Assembly (NCBI GenBank): GCA_964035775.1
Contig: CAXIVS010000254.1
Coordinates: forward strand, 62,001 to 126,000
From: Osedax frankpressi
Taxonomy: Eukaryota; Annelida; Polychaeta; Sabellida; Siboglinidae
Reading direction: 5' to 3'
DNA: 64,000 bases
This document shows, piece after piece, positions 25,847 through 37,612 of this stretch (positions are counted from its first letter, which is position 1; the number at the start of each line of letters is the position of its first letter). The translations under genes and the position numbers were made by a program. A model generated the notes under the pieces. That model did no database searches. It saw nothing but the letters and a program-made list of their open reading frames with translations, and had not been told where the DNA came from.

Positions 25847-28800
25847 AGTTATTTAAGTTATAGTTATTTAAGTTATAGTTATTTAAGTTATAGTTATTTA
25901 AGTTATAGTTATTTAAATTATAGTTATTTAAGTTATAGTTATTTAAGTTATAGTTATTTAAGTTATAGTTATTTAAGTTATAGTTATTTAAGTTATAGTT
26001 ATTTAATTAATAGTTATTTAAGTTATAGTTATTTAAGTTATAGTTATTTAAGTTATAGTTATTTAAGTTATTGTTATTTAAGTTATAGTTATTTAAGTTA
26101 TAGTTATTTAATTTATAGTTATTTAATTTATAGTTATTTAAGTTATAGTTATTTAAGTTATAGTTATTTAAGTTATAGTTATTTAATTAATAGTAATTTA
26201 AGTTATAGTAATTTAAGTTTAGTTATTTAATTTATAGTTATTTAAGTTATAGTTAATTAAGTTATCGTTAGTTAAGTTATAGTTATTTAAGTTATAGTTA
26301 TTAAATTATAGTTATTTAAGTTATAGTTATTTAATTTATAGTTTTTTCATTTATGGTTATTTAAGTTATAGTTATTTAAGTTATAGTTATTTAAGTTATA
26401 GTTATTTAATTTATAGTTATTTAATTTATAGTTATTTAAGTTATAGTTATTTAAGTTATAGTTATTTAAGTTATAGTTATTTAATTAATAGTAATTTAAG
26501 TTATAGTAATTTAAGTTTAGTTATTTAATTTATAGTTATTTAAGTTATAGTTAATTAAGTTATCGTTAGTTAAGTTATAGTTATTTAAGTTATAGTTATT
26601 AAATTATAGTTATTTAAGTTATAGTTATTTAATTTATAGTTTTTTCATTTATGGTTATTTAAGTTATAGTTATTTAAGTTATAGTTATTTAAGTTATAGT
26701 TATTTAATTAATAGTTATTTAAGTTATAGTTATTTAAGTTATAGTTATTTAAGTTATAGTTATTTAAGTTATAGTTATTTAAGTTATAGTTATTTAATTT
26801 ATAGTTATTTAAGTTATAGTTATTTAAGTTATAGTTATTTAAGTTATAGTTATTTAAGTTATAGTTATTTAAGTTATAGTTATTTAAGTTATAGTTATTT
26901 AATTAATAGTTATTTAAGTTATAGTTATTTAAGTTATAGTTATTTAAGTTATAGTTATTTAAGTTATAGTTATTTAAGTTATAGTTATTTAATTTATAGT
27001 TATTTAATTTATAGTTATTTAAGTTATAGTTATTTAAGTTATAGTTATTTAAGTTATAGTTATTTAATTAATAGTAATTTAAGTTATAGTAATTTAAGTT
27101 TAGTTATTTAATTTATAGTTATTTAAGTTATAGTTAATTAAGTTATCGTTAGTTAAGTTATAGTTATTTAAGTTATAGTTATTAAATTATAGTTATTTAA
27201 GTTATAGTTATTTAATTTATAGTTTTTTCATTTATGGTTATTATATTATAGTTATATAAATTATAGTTATTTAAGTTATCGTTATTTAAGTTATAATTAT
27301 TTAAGTTATAGTTATTTAAGTTATAGTTATTTAAGTTATAGTTATTTAAGTTATAGTTATTTAAGTTATAGTTATTTAAGTTATAGTTATTTAATTAATA
27401 GTTATTTAAGTTATAGTTATTTAAGTTATAGTTATTTAAGTTATAGTTATTTAAGTTATAGTTATTTAAGTTATAGTTATTTAAGTTATAGTTATTTAAT
27501 TAATAGTTATTTAAGTTATAGTTATTTAAGTTATAGTTATTTAAGTTATATTTATTTAAGTTATAGTTATTTAAGTTATAGTTATTTAAGTTATAGTTAT
27601 TAAATTATAGTTATTTAAGTTATAGTTATTTAAGTCATAGTTATTTAAGTTATAGTTATTTAATTAATAGTTATTTAAGTTATAGTTATTTAAGTTATAG
27701 TTATTTAAGTTATAGTTATTTAAGTTATAGTTATTTAAGTTATAGTTATTTAATTTATAGTTATTTAAGTTATAGTTATTTAAGTTATAGTTATTTAAGT
27801 TATAGTTATTTAAGTTATAGTTATTTAAGTTATAGTTATTTAAGTTATAGTTATTTAATTAATAGTTATTTAAGTTATAGTTATTTAAGTTATAGTTATT
27901 TAAGTTATAGTTATTTAAGTTATAGTTATTTAAGTTATAGTTATTTAATTTATAGTTATTTAATTTATAGTTATTTAAGTTATAGTTATTTAAGTTATAG
28001 TTATTTAAGTTATAGTTATTTAATTAATAGTAATTTAAGTTATAGTAATTTAAGTTTAGTTATTTAATTTATAGTTATTTAAGTTATAGTTAATTAAGTT
28101 ATCGTTAGTTAAGTTATAGTTATTTAAGTTATAGTTATTAAATTATAGTTATTTAAGTTATAGTTATTTAATTTATAGTTTTTTCATTTATGGTTATTAT
28201 ATTATAGTTATATAAATTATAGTTATTTAAGTTATCGTTATTTAAGTTATAATTATTTAAGTTATAGTTATTTAAGTTATAGTTATTTAAGTTATAGTTA
28301 TTTAAGTTATAGTTATTTAAGTTATAGTTATTTAAGTTATAGTTATTTAATTAATAGTTATTTAAGTTATAGTTATTTAAGTTATAGTTATTTAAGTTAT
28401 AGTTATTTAAGTTATAGTTATTTAAGTTATAGTTATTTAATTAATAGTTATTTAAGTTATAGTTATTTAAGTTATAGTTATTTAAGTTATATTTATTTAA
28501 GTTATAGTTATTTAAGTTATAGTTATTTAAGTTATAGTTATTAAATTATAGTTATTTAAGTTATAGTTATTTAATTTATAGTTTTTTCATTTATGGTTAT
28601 TTAAGTTATAGTTATTTAAGTTATAGTTATTTAAGTTATAGTTATTTAAGTTATAGTTATTTAAGTTATAGTTATTTAAGTTATAGATATTTAATTTATA
28701 GTTATTTAATTTATAGTTATTTAAGTTATAGTTATTTAAGTTATAGTTATTTAAGTTATAGTTATTTAAGTTATAGTTATTTAATTAATAGTAATTTAAG

Positions 28801-28863
28801 TTATAGTAATTTAAGTTTAGTTATTTAATTTATAGTTATTTAAGTTATAGTTATTTAAGTTAT

Positions 28864-29198
28864 AGTTATTATATAATATTTATTTAAGTTATAGTTATTT
28901 AAGATATATTTATTTAATTTATAGTTATTATATTATAATTATTTAAGTTTAAGTTATTTAAGTTATAGTTATTATATTATAGCTATTTAAGTGATATTTA
29001 TTTAAGTTATAGTTATTTAATTAATAGTTATTTAATTTATAGTTATTTAAGTTATAGTTATTTAAGTTATAGTTATTAAATTATATTTATTTAAGTTATA
29101 GTTATTTAATTTATAGTTATTTAATTTATAGTTATTTAATTTATAGTTATTTAATTTATAGTTATTTAATTTATAGTTATTATAGTTATTTAAATTAT
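28864..29198 (+). repeat. B module copy 11 (n=5)
   Basis: A 335-bp B module. Its AATTATTTAAGTTTA variant (TTTAAG instead of TTTTAG) is shared with copies at 29991 and 32572, which groups these three as a sub-lineage. Confidence 0.9.
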
Positions 29199-29990
29199 AG
29201 TTATTTAAGTTATAGTTATTTAAGTTATAGTTATTTAAGTTATAGTTATTTAAGTTATAGTTATTTAAGTTATAGTTATTTAAGTTATAGTTATTTAAGT
29301 TATAGTTATTTAAGTTATAGTTATTTAAGTTATAGTTATTTAAGTTATAGTTATTTAATTAATAGTTATTTAAGTTATAGTTATTTAATTTATAGTTATT
29401 TAATTTATAGTTATTTAAGTTATAGTTATTTAAGTTATAGTTATTTAAGTTATAGTTATTTAATTAATAGTAATTTAAGTTATAGTAATTTAAGTTTAGT
29501 TATTTAATTTATAGTTATTTAAGTTATAGTTAATTAAGTTATCGTTAGTTAAGTTATAGTTATTTAAGTTATAGTTATTAAATTATAGTTATTTAAGTTA
29601 TAGTTATTTAATTTATAGTTTTTTCATTTATGGTTATTTAAGTTATAGTTATTTAAGTTATAGTTATTTAAGTTATAGTTATTTAATTAATAGTTATTTA
29701 AGTTATAGTTATTTAAGTTATAGTTATTTAAGTTATAGTTATTTAAGTTATAGTTATTTAAGTTATAGTTATTTAATTTATAGTTATTTAAGTTATAGTT
29801 ATTTAAGTTATAGTTATTTAATTTATAGTTTTTTCATTTATGGTTATTTAAGTTATAGTTATTTAAGTTATAGTTATTTAAGTTATAGTTATTTAAGTTA
29901 TAGTTATTTAATTAATAGTAATTTAAGTTATAGTAATTTAAGTTTAGTTATTTAATTTATAGTTATTTAAGTTATAGTTATTTAAGTTAT

Positions 29991-30325
29991 AGTTATTATA
30001 TAATATTTATTTAAGTTATAGTTATTTAAGATATATTTATTTAATTTATAGTTATTATATTATAATTATTTAAGTTTAAGTTATTTAAGTTATAGTTATT
30101 ATATTATAGCTATTTAAGTAATATTTATTTAAGTTATAGTTATTTAATTAATAGTTATTTAATTTATAGTTATTTAAGTTATAGTTATTTAAGTTATAGT
30201 TATTAAATTATATTTATTTAAGTTATAGTTATTTAATTTATAGTTATTTAATTTATAGTTATTTAATTTATAGTTATTTAATTTATAGTTATTTAATTTA
30301 TAGTTATTATAGTTATTTAAATTAT
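29991..30325 (+). repeat. B module copy 12 (n=5)
   Basis: A 335-bp B module with two private changes, AGTTTAAG and AAGTAATATTT (in place of AAGTGATATTT), both also found exactly 2581 bp downstream at 32572-32906. Confidence 0.92.
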
Positions 30326-31489
30326 AGTTATTTAAGTTATAGTTATTTAAGTTATAGTTATTTAAGTTATAGTTATTTAAGTTATAGTTATTTAAGTTAT
30401 AGTTATTTAAGTTATAGTTATTTAAGTTATAGTTATTTAAGTTATAGTTATTTAAGTTATAGTTATTTAAGTTATAGTTATTTAATTAATAGTTATTTAA
30501 GTTATAGTTATTTAATTTATAGTTATTTAATTTATAGTTATTTAAGTTATAGTTATTTAAGTTATAGTTATTTAAGTTATAGTTATTTAATTAATAGTAA
30601 TTTAAGTTATAGTAATTTAAGTTTAGTTATTTAATTTATAGTTATTTAAGTTATAGTTAATTAAGTTATCGTTAGTTAAGTTATAGTTATTTAAGTTATA
30701 GTTATTAAATTATAGTTATTTAAGTTATAGTTATTTAATTTATAGTTTTTTCATTTATGGTTATTTAAGTTATAGTTATTTAAGTTATAGTTATTTAAGT
30801 TATAGTTATTTAATTAATAGTTATTTAAGTTATAGTTATTTAAGTTATAGTTATTTAAGTTATAGTTATTTAAGTTATAGTTATTTAAGTTATAGTTATT
30901 TAATTTATAGTTATTTAAGTTATAGTTATTTAAGTTATAGTTATTTAATTTATAGTTTTTTCATTTATGGTTATTATATTATAGTTATATAAATTATAGA
31001 TATTTAAGTTATAGTTATTTAAGTTATAGTTATTTAATTAATAGTAATTTAATTTATAGTAATTTAAGTTTAGTTATTTAATTTATAGTTATTTAAGTTA
31101 TAGTTAATTAAGTTATCGTTAGTTAAGTTATAGTTATTTAAGTTATAGTTATTAAATTATAGTTATTTAAGTTATAGTTATTTAATTTATAGTTTTTTCA
31201 TTTATGGTTATTTAAGTTATAGTTATTTAAGTTATAGTTATTTAAGTTATAGTTATGTAAGTTATAGTTATTTAAGTTATAGTTATTTAAGTTATAGTTA
31301 TTTAATTTATAGTTATTTAATTTATAGTTATTTAAGTTATAGTTATTTAAGTTATAGTTATTTAAGTTATAGTTATTTAAGTTATAGTTATTTAATTAAT
31401 AGTAATTTAAGTTATAGTAATTTAAGTTTAGTTATTTAATTTATAGTTATTTAAGTTATAGTTATTTAAGTTATAGTTATTTAAGTTAT

Positions 31490-31809
31490 AGTTATTATAT
31501 AATATTTATTTAAGTTATAGTTATTTAAGATATATTTATTTAATTTATAGTTATTATATTATAATTATTTAAGTTTTAGTTATTTAAGTTATAGTTATTA
31601 TATTATAGCTATTTAAGTGATATTTATTTAAGTTATAGTTATTTAATTAATAGTTATTTAATTTATAGTTATTTAAGTTATAGTTATTTAAGTTATAGTT
31701 ATTAAATTATATTGATTTAAGTTATAGTTATTTAATTTATAGTTATTTAATTTATAGTTATTTAATTTATAGTTATTTAATTTATAGTTATTATAGTTAT
31801 TTAAATTAT
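31490..31809 (+). repeat. B module copy 13 (n=4)
   Basis: A 320-bp B module with four run monomers and the ATTGATTTAAG variant at 31711. It matches the copy at 34071 at an offset of 2581 bp. Confidence 0.92.
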
Positions 31810-32571
31810 AGTTATTTAAGTTATAGTTATTTAAGTTATAGTTATTTAAGTTATAGTTATTTAAGTTATAGTTATTTAAGTTATAGTTATTTAAGTTATA
31901 GTTATTTAAGTTATAGTTATTTAAGTTATAGTTATTTAATTAATAGTTATTTAAGTTATAGTTATTTAATTTATAGTTATTTAATTTATAGTTATTTAAG
32001 TTATAGTTATTTAAGTTATAGTTATTTAAGTTATAGTTATTTAATTAATAGTAATTTAAGTTATAGTAATTTAAGTTTAGTTATTTAATTTATAGTTATT
32101 TAAGTTATAGTTAATTAAGTTATCGTTAGTTAAGTTATAGTTATTTAAGTTATAGTTATTAAATTATAGTTATTTAAGTTATAGTTATTTAATTTATAGT
32201 TTTTTCATTTATGGTTATTTAAGTTATAGTTATTTAAGTTATAGTTATTTAAGTTATAGTTATTTAATTAATAGTTATTTAAGTTATAGTTATTTAAGTT
32301 ATAGTTATTTAAGTTATAGTTATTTAAGTTATAGTTATTTAAGTTATAGTTATTTAATTTATAGTTATTTAAGTTATAGTTATTTAAGTTATAGTTATTT
32401 AATTTATAGTTTTTTCATTTATGGTTATTTAAGTTATAGTTATTTAAGTTATAGTTATTTAAGTTATAGTTATTTAAGTTATAGTTATTTAATTAATAGT
32501 AATTTAAGTTATAGTAATTTAAGTTTAGTTATTTAATTTATAGTTATTTAAGTTATAGTTATTTAAGTTAT

Positions 32572-32906
32572 AGTTATTATATAATATTTATTTAAGTTAT
32601 AGTTATTTAAGATATATTTATTTAATTTATAGTTATTATATTATAATTATTTAAGTTTAAGTTATTTAAGTTATAGTTATTATATTATAGCTATTTAAGT
32701 AATATTTATTTAAGTTATAGTTATTTAATTAATAGTTATTTAATTTATAGTTATTTAAGTTATAGTTATTTAAGTTATAGTTATTAAATTATATTTATTT
32801 AAGTTATAGTTATTTAATTTATAGTTATTTAATTTATAGTTATTTAATTTATAGTTATTTAATTTATAGTTATTTAATTTATAGTTATTATAGTTATTTA
32901 AATTAT
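32572..32906 (+). repeat. B module copy 14 (n=5)
   Basis: A 335-bp B module, the partner of 29991-30325 with the same two private changes. Confidence 0.92.
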
Positions 32907-34070
32907 AGTTATTTAAGTTATAGTTATTTAAGTTATAGTTATTTAAGTTATAGTTATTTAAGTTATAGTTATTTAAGGTATAGTTATTTAAGTTATAGTT
33001 ATTTAAGTTATAGTTATTTAAGTTATAGTTATTTAAGTTATAGTTATTTAAGTTATAGTTATTTAATTAATAGTTATTTAAGTTATAGTTATTTAATTTA
33101 TAGTTATTTAATTTATAGTTATTTAAGTTATAGTTATTTAAGTTATAGTTATTTAAGTTATAGTTATTTAATTAATAGTAATTTAAGTTATAGTAATTTA
33201 AGTTTAGTTATTTAATTTATAGTTATTTAAGTTATAGTTAATTAAGTTATCGTTAGTTAAGTTATAGTTATTTAAGTTATAGTTATTAAATTATAGTTAT
33301 TTAAGTTATAGTTATTTAATTTATAGTTTTTTCATTTATGGTTATTTAAGTTATAGTTATTTAAGTTATAGTTATTTAAGTTATAGTTATTTAATTAATA
33401 GTTATTTAAGTTATAGTTATTTAAGTTATAGTTATTTAAGTTATAGTTATTTAAGTTATAGTTATTTAAGTTATAGTTATTTAATTTATAGTTATTTAAG
33501 TTATAGTTATTTAAGTTATAGTTATTTAATTTATAGTTTTTTCATTTATGGTTATTATATTATAGTTATATAAATTATAGATATTTAAGTTATAGTTATT
33601 TAAGTTATAGTTATTTAATTAATAGTAATTTAATTTATAGTAATTTAAGTTTAGTTATTTAATTTATAGTTATTTAAGTTATAGTTAATTAAGTTATCGT
33701 TAGTTAAGTTATAGTTATTTAAGTTATAGTTATTAAATTATAGTTATTTAAGTTATAGTTATTTAATTTATAGTTTTTTCATTTATGGTTATTTAAGTTA
33801 TAGTTATTTAAGTTATAGTTATTTAAGTTATAGTTATGTAAGTTATAGTTATTTAAGTTATAGTTATTTAAGTTATAGTTATTTAATTTATAGTTATTTA
33901 ATTTATAGTTATTTAAGTTATAGTTATTTAAGTTATAGTTATTTAAGTTATAGTTATTTAAGTTATAGTTATTTAATTAATAGTAATTTAAGTTATAGTA
34001 ATTTAAGTTTAGTTATTTAATTTATAGTTATTTAAGTTATAGTTATTTAAGTTATAGTTATTTAAGTTAT

Positions 34071-34405
34071 AGTTATTATATAATATTTATTTAAGTTATA
34101 GTTATTTAAGATATATTTATTTAATTTATAGTTATTATATTATAATTATTTAAGTTTTAGTTATTTAAGTTATAGTTATTATATTATAGCTATTTAAGTG
34201 ATATTTATTTAAGTTATAGTTATTTAATTAATAGTTATTTAATTTATAGTTATTTAAGTTATAGTTATTTAAGTTATAGTTATTAAATTATATTGATTTA
34301 AGTTATAGTTATTTAATTTATAGTTATTTAATTTATAGTTATTTAATTTATAGTTATTTAATTTATAGTTATTTAATTTATAGTTATTATAGTTATTTAA
34401 ATTAT
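34071..34405 (+). repeat. B module copy 15 (n=5)
   Basis: A 335-bp B module with the ATTGATTTAAG variant at 34292. It pairs both with 31490 (offset 2581) and with 36963 (offset 2892), so it sits where two block duplications overlap. A C module follows 195 bp after its end. Confidence 0.92.
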
Positions 34406-34600
34406 AGTTATTTAAGTTATAGTTATTTAAGTTATAGTTATTTAAGTTATAGTTATTTAAGTTATAGTTATTTAAGTTATAGTTATTTAAGTTATAGTTA
34501 TTTAAGTTATAGTTATTTAAGTTAGAGTTATTTAAGTTATAGTTATTTAAGTTATAGTTATTTAAGTTATAGTTATTTAAGTTATAGTTATTTAAGTTAT

Positions 34601-34735
34601 AATTATTTAAATTATAGTTATATAAGTTATAGTTAATTAAGTTATCGTTATTTAAGTTATAGTTATTTAAGTTATAGTTATTTAAATTTTAGTTATATAA
34701 GTTATAGTTATTGAATTTATAGTTATTTAATATAT
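34601..34735 (+). repeat. C module copy 1
   Basis: A 135-bp module of nine 15-mers: AATTATTTAAATTAT, AGTTATATAAGTTAT, AGTTAATTAAGTTAT, CGTTATTTAAGTTAT, two consensus copies or close, AGTTATTTAAATTTT, AGTTATATAAGTTAT, AGTTATTGAATTTAT and AGTTATTTAATATAT. It carries a CpG in CGTTATTT, not the A-box CGTTAGTT, and has no 14-bp monomer. Confidence 0.9.
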
Positions 34736-35977
34736 AGTTATTTAATTTATAGTTATTTAAGTTATAGTTATTTAAGTTATAGTTATTTAAGTTATAGTTA
34801 TTTAAGTTATAGTTATTTAAGTTATAGTTATTTAATTTATAGTTATTTAAGTTATAGTTATTTAAGTTATAGTTATTTAAGTTATAGTTATTTAAGTTAT
34901 AGTTATTTAAGTTATAGTTATTTAAGTTATAGTTATTTAATTAATAGTTATTTAAGTTATAGTTATTTAAGTTATAGTTATTTAAGTTATAGTTATTTAA
35001 GTTATAGTTATTTAAGTTATAGTTATTTAAGTTATAGTTATTTAATTTATAGTTATTTAATTTATAGTTATTTAAGTTATAGTTATTTAAGTTATAGTTA
35101 TTTAAGTTATAGTTATTTAAGTTATAGTTATTTAATTAATAGTAATTTAAGTTATAGTAATTTAAGTTTAGTTATTTAATTTATAGTTATTTAAGTTATA
35201 GTTAATTAAGTTATCGTTAGTTAAGTTATAGTTATTTAAGTTATAGTTATTAAATTATAGTTATTTAAGTTATAGTTATTTAATTTATAGTTTTTTCATT
35301 TATGGTTATTTAAGTTATAGTTATTTAAGTTATAGTTATTTAAGTTATAGTTATTTAAGTTATAGTTATTTAAGTTATAGTTATTTAAGTTATAGTTATT
35401 TAAGTTATAGTTATTTAATTAATAGTTATTTAAGTTATAGTTATTTAAGTTATAGTTATTTAAGTTATAGTTATTTAAGTTATAGTTATTTAAGTTATAG
35501 TTATTTAATTTATAGTTATTTAAGTTATAGTTATTTAAGTTATAGTTATTTAAGTTATAGTTATTTAAGTTATAGTTATTTTAGTTATAGTTATTTAAGT
35601 TATAGTTATTTAAGTTATAGTTATTTAATTAATAGTTATTTAAGTTATAGTTATTTAAGTTATAGTTATTTAAGTTATAGTTATTTAAGTTATAGTTATT
35701 TAAGTTATAGTTATTTAAGTTATAGTTATTTAAGTTATAGTTATTTAATTAATAGTTATTTAAGTTATAGTTATTTAAGTTATAGTTATTTAAGTTATAG
35801 TTATTTAAGTTATAGTTATTTAAGTTATAGTTATTTAATTTATAGTTATTTAATTTATAGTTATTTAAGTTATAGTTATTTAAGTTATAGTTATTTAAGT
35901 TATAGTTATTTAATTAATAGTAATTTAAGTTATAGTAATTTAAGTTTAGTTATTTAATTTATAGTTATTTAAGTTAT

Positions 35978-35991
35978 AGTTATTAAATTAT
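35978..35991 (+). repeat. CpG-less A-box derivative
   Basis: An A-box in which AGTTATTAAATTAT follows the left arm directly. The AGTTAATTAAGTTAT and CGTTAGTTAAGTTAT monomers and one consensus monomer (45 bp) are absent, so the CpG is gone. The same form is at 38855, 40380, 40843, 41978 and 42441; these pair at offsets of 2877 and 1598 bp, so few independent losses are needed. Confidence 0.82.
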
Positions 35992-36962
35992 AGTTATTTA
36001 AGTTATAGTTATTTAATTTATAGTTTTTTCATTTATGGTTATTTAAGTTATAGTTATTTAAGTTATAGTTATTTAAGTTATAGTTATTTAAGTTATAGTT
36101 ATTTAAGTTATAGTTATTTATTTAATAGTTATTTAAGTTATAGTTATTTAAGTTATAGTTATTTAAGTTATAGTTATTTAAGTTATAGTTATTTAATTTA
36201 TAGTTATTTAAGTTATAGTTATTTAAGTTATAGTTATTTAAGTTATAGTTATTTAAGTTATATTTATTTAAGTTATATTTATTTAAGTTATAGTTATTTA
36301 AGTTATAGTTATTTAATTAATAGTTATTTAAGTTATAGTTATTTAAGTTATAGTTATTTAAGTTATAGTTATTTAAGTTATAGTTATTTAAGTTATAGTT
36401 ATTTAAGTTATAGTTATTTAATTTATAGTTATTTAATTTATAGTTATTTAAGTTATAGTTATTTAAGTTATAGTTATTTAAGTTATAGTTATTTAAGTTA
36501 TAGTTATTTAATTAATAGTAATTTAAGTTATAGTAATTTAAGTTTAGTTATTTAATTTATAGTTATTTAAGTTATAGTTAATTAAGTTATCGTTAGTTAA
36601 GTTATAGTTATTTAAGTTATAGTTATTAAATTATAGTTATTTAAGTTATAGTTATTTAATTTATAGTTTTTTCATTTATGTTTATTATATTATAGTTATA
36701 TAAATTATAGTTATTTAAGTTATTGTTATTTAAGTTATAGTTATTTAAGTTATAGTTATTTAAGTTATAGTTATTTAAGTTATAGTTATTTAAGTTATAG
36801 TTATTTAAGTTATAGTTATTTAAGTTATAGTTATTTAAGTTATAGTTATTTAATTAATAGTTATTTAAGTTATAGTTATTTAAGTTATAGTAATTTAAGT
36901 TTAGTTATTTAATTTATAGTTATTTAAGTTATAGTTATTTAAGTTATAGTTATTTAAGTTAT

Positions 36963-37282
36963 AGTTATTATATAATATTTATTTAAGTTATAGTTATTTA
37001 AGATATATTTATTTAATTTATAGTTATTATATTATAATTATTTAAGTTTTAGTTATTTAAGTTATAGTTATTATATTATAGCTATTTAAGTGATATTTAT
37101 TTAAGTTATAGTTATTTAATTAATAGTTATTTAATTTATAGTTATTTAAGTTATAGTTATTTAAGTTATAGTTATTAAATTATATTGATTTAAGTTATAG
37201 TTATTTAATTTATAGTTATTTAATTTATAGTTATTTAATTTATAGTTATTTAATTTATAGTTATTATAGTTATTTAAATTAT
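36963..37282 (+). repeat. B module copy 16 (n=4)
   Basis: A 320-bp B module with ATTGATTTAAG at 37184. It is one run monomer shorter than its partner at 34071-34405, which explains why the block offset falls from 2892 to 2877 bp across it. Confidence 0.92.
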
Positions 37283-37477
37283 AGTTATTTAAGTTATAGT
37301 TATTTAAGTTATAGTTATTTAAGTTATAGTTATTTAAGTTATAGTTATTTAAGTTATAGTTATTTAAGTTATAGTTATTTAAGTTATAGTTATTTAAGTT
37401 AGAGTTATTTAAGTTATAGTTATTTAAGTTATAGTTATTTAAGTTATAGTTATTTAAGTTATAGTTATTTAAGTTAT

Positions 37478-37612
37478 AATTATTTAAATTATAGTTATAT
37501 AAGTTATAGTTAATTAAGTTATCGTTATTTAAGTTATAGTTATTTAAGTTATAGTTATTTAAATTTTAGTTATATAAGTTATAGTTATTGAATTTATAGT
37601 TATTTAATATAT
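37478..37612 (+). repeat. C module copy 2
   Basis: A 135-bp C module that matches 34601-34735 at an offset of 2877 bp, again 195 bp after the end of a B module. Confidence 0.9.

Larger units (their letters stand above)
22408..28863 (+). repeat. Mostly A-box domain with a 956-bp duplication
   Basis: A-boxes with CpG at 24034, 24632, 25124, 26266, 26564, 27147 and 28103, with a partial B at 23363 and a full B at 25482. Boxes at 27147 and 28103 are 956 bp apart and share a private CGTTATTTAAGTTATAAT stretch (C at 27280 and 28236), which marks a tandem duplication starting near 27058 and 28014. Between modules I see only plain monomers. Confidence 0.85.
29199..31809 (+). repeat. Tandem block duplication 2581 bp, copy 1
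   Basis: Matches 31810-34405. Exact 2581-bp offsets hold for the A-box CpGs 29543/32124, 30670/33251 and 31117/33698, for AAGTAATATTT (30108/32689, measured at AGC), for AGTTATGTAAG (31251/33832) and for ATTGATTTAAG (31711/34292). The left end is two monomers (30 bp) longer in this copy. Confidence 0.9.
31810..34405 (+). repeat. Tandem block duplication 2581 bp, copy 2
   Basis: The second copy of 29199-31809. Its right end overlaps the left end of the ~2.9-kb block at 33997, so a later duplication began inside this copy. Confidence 0.9.
33997..36888 (+). repeat. Tandem block duplication ~2.9 kb, copy 1
   Basis: Matches 36889-39765, directly abutting. Private variants at a constant 2877-bp offset after the B module are GTTAGAGTTA (34521/37398), AGTTATTTTAGTTAT (35574/38451), AGTTATTTATTTAAT (36112/38989) and TTTATGTTTATT (C at 36673/39550). 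Before the TTTAT run the offset is 2892, the 15-bp change being one monomer. The block carries one B, one C and several A-boxes. Confidence 0.92.
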
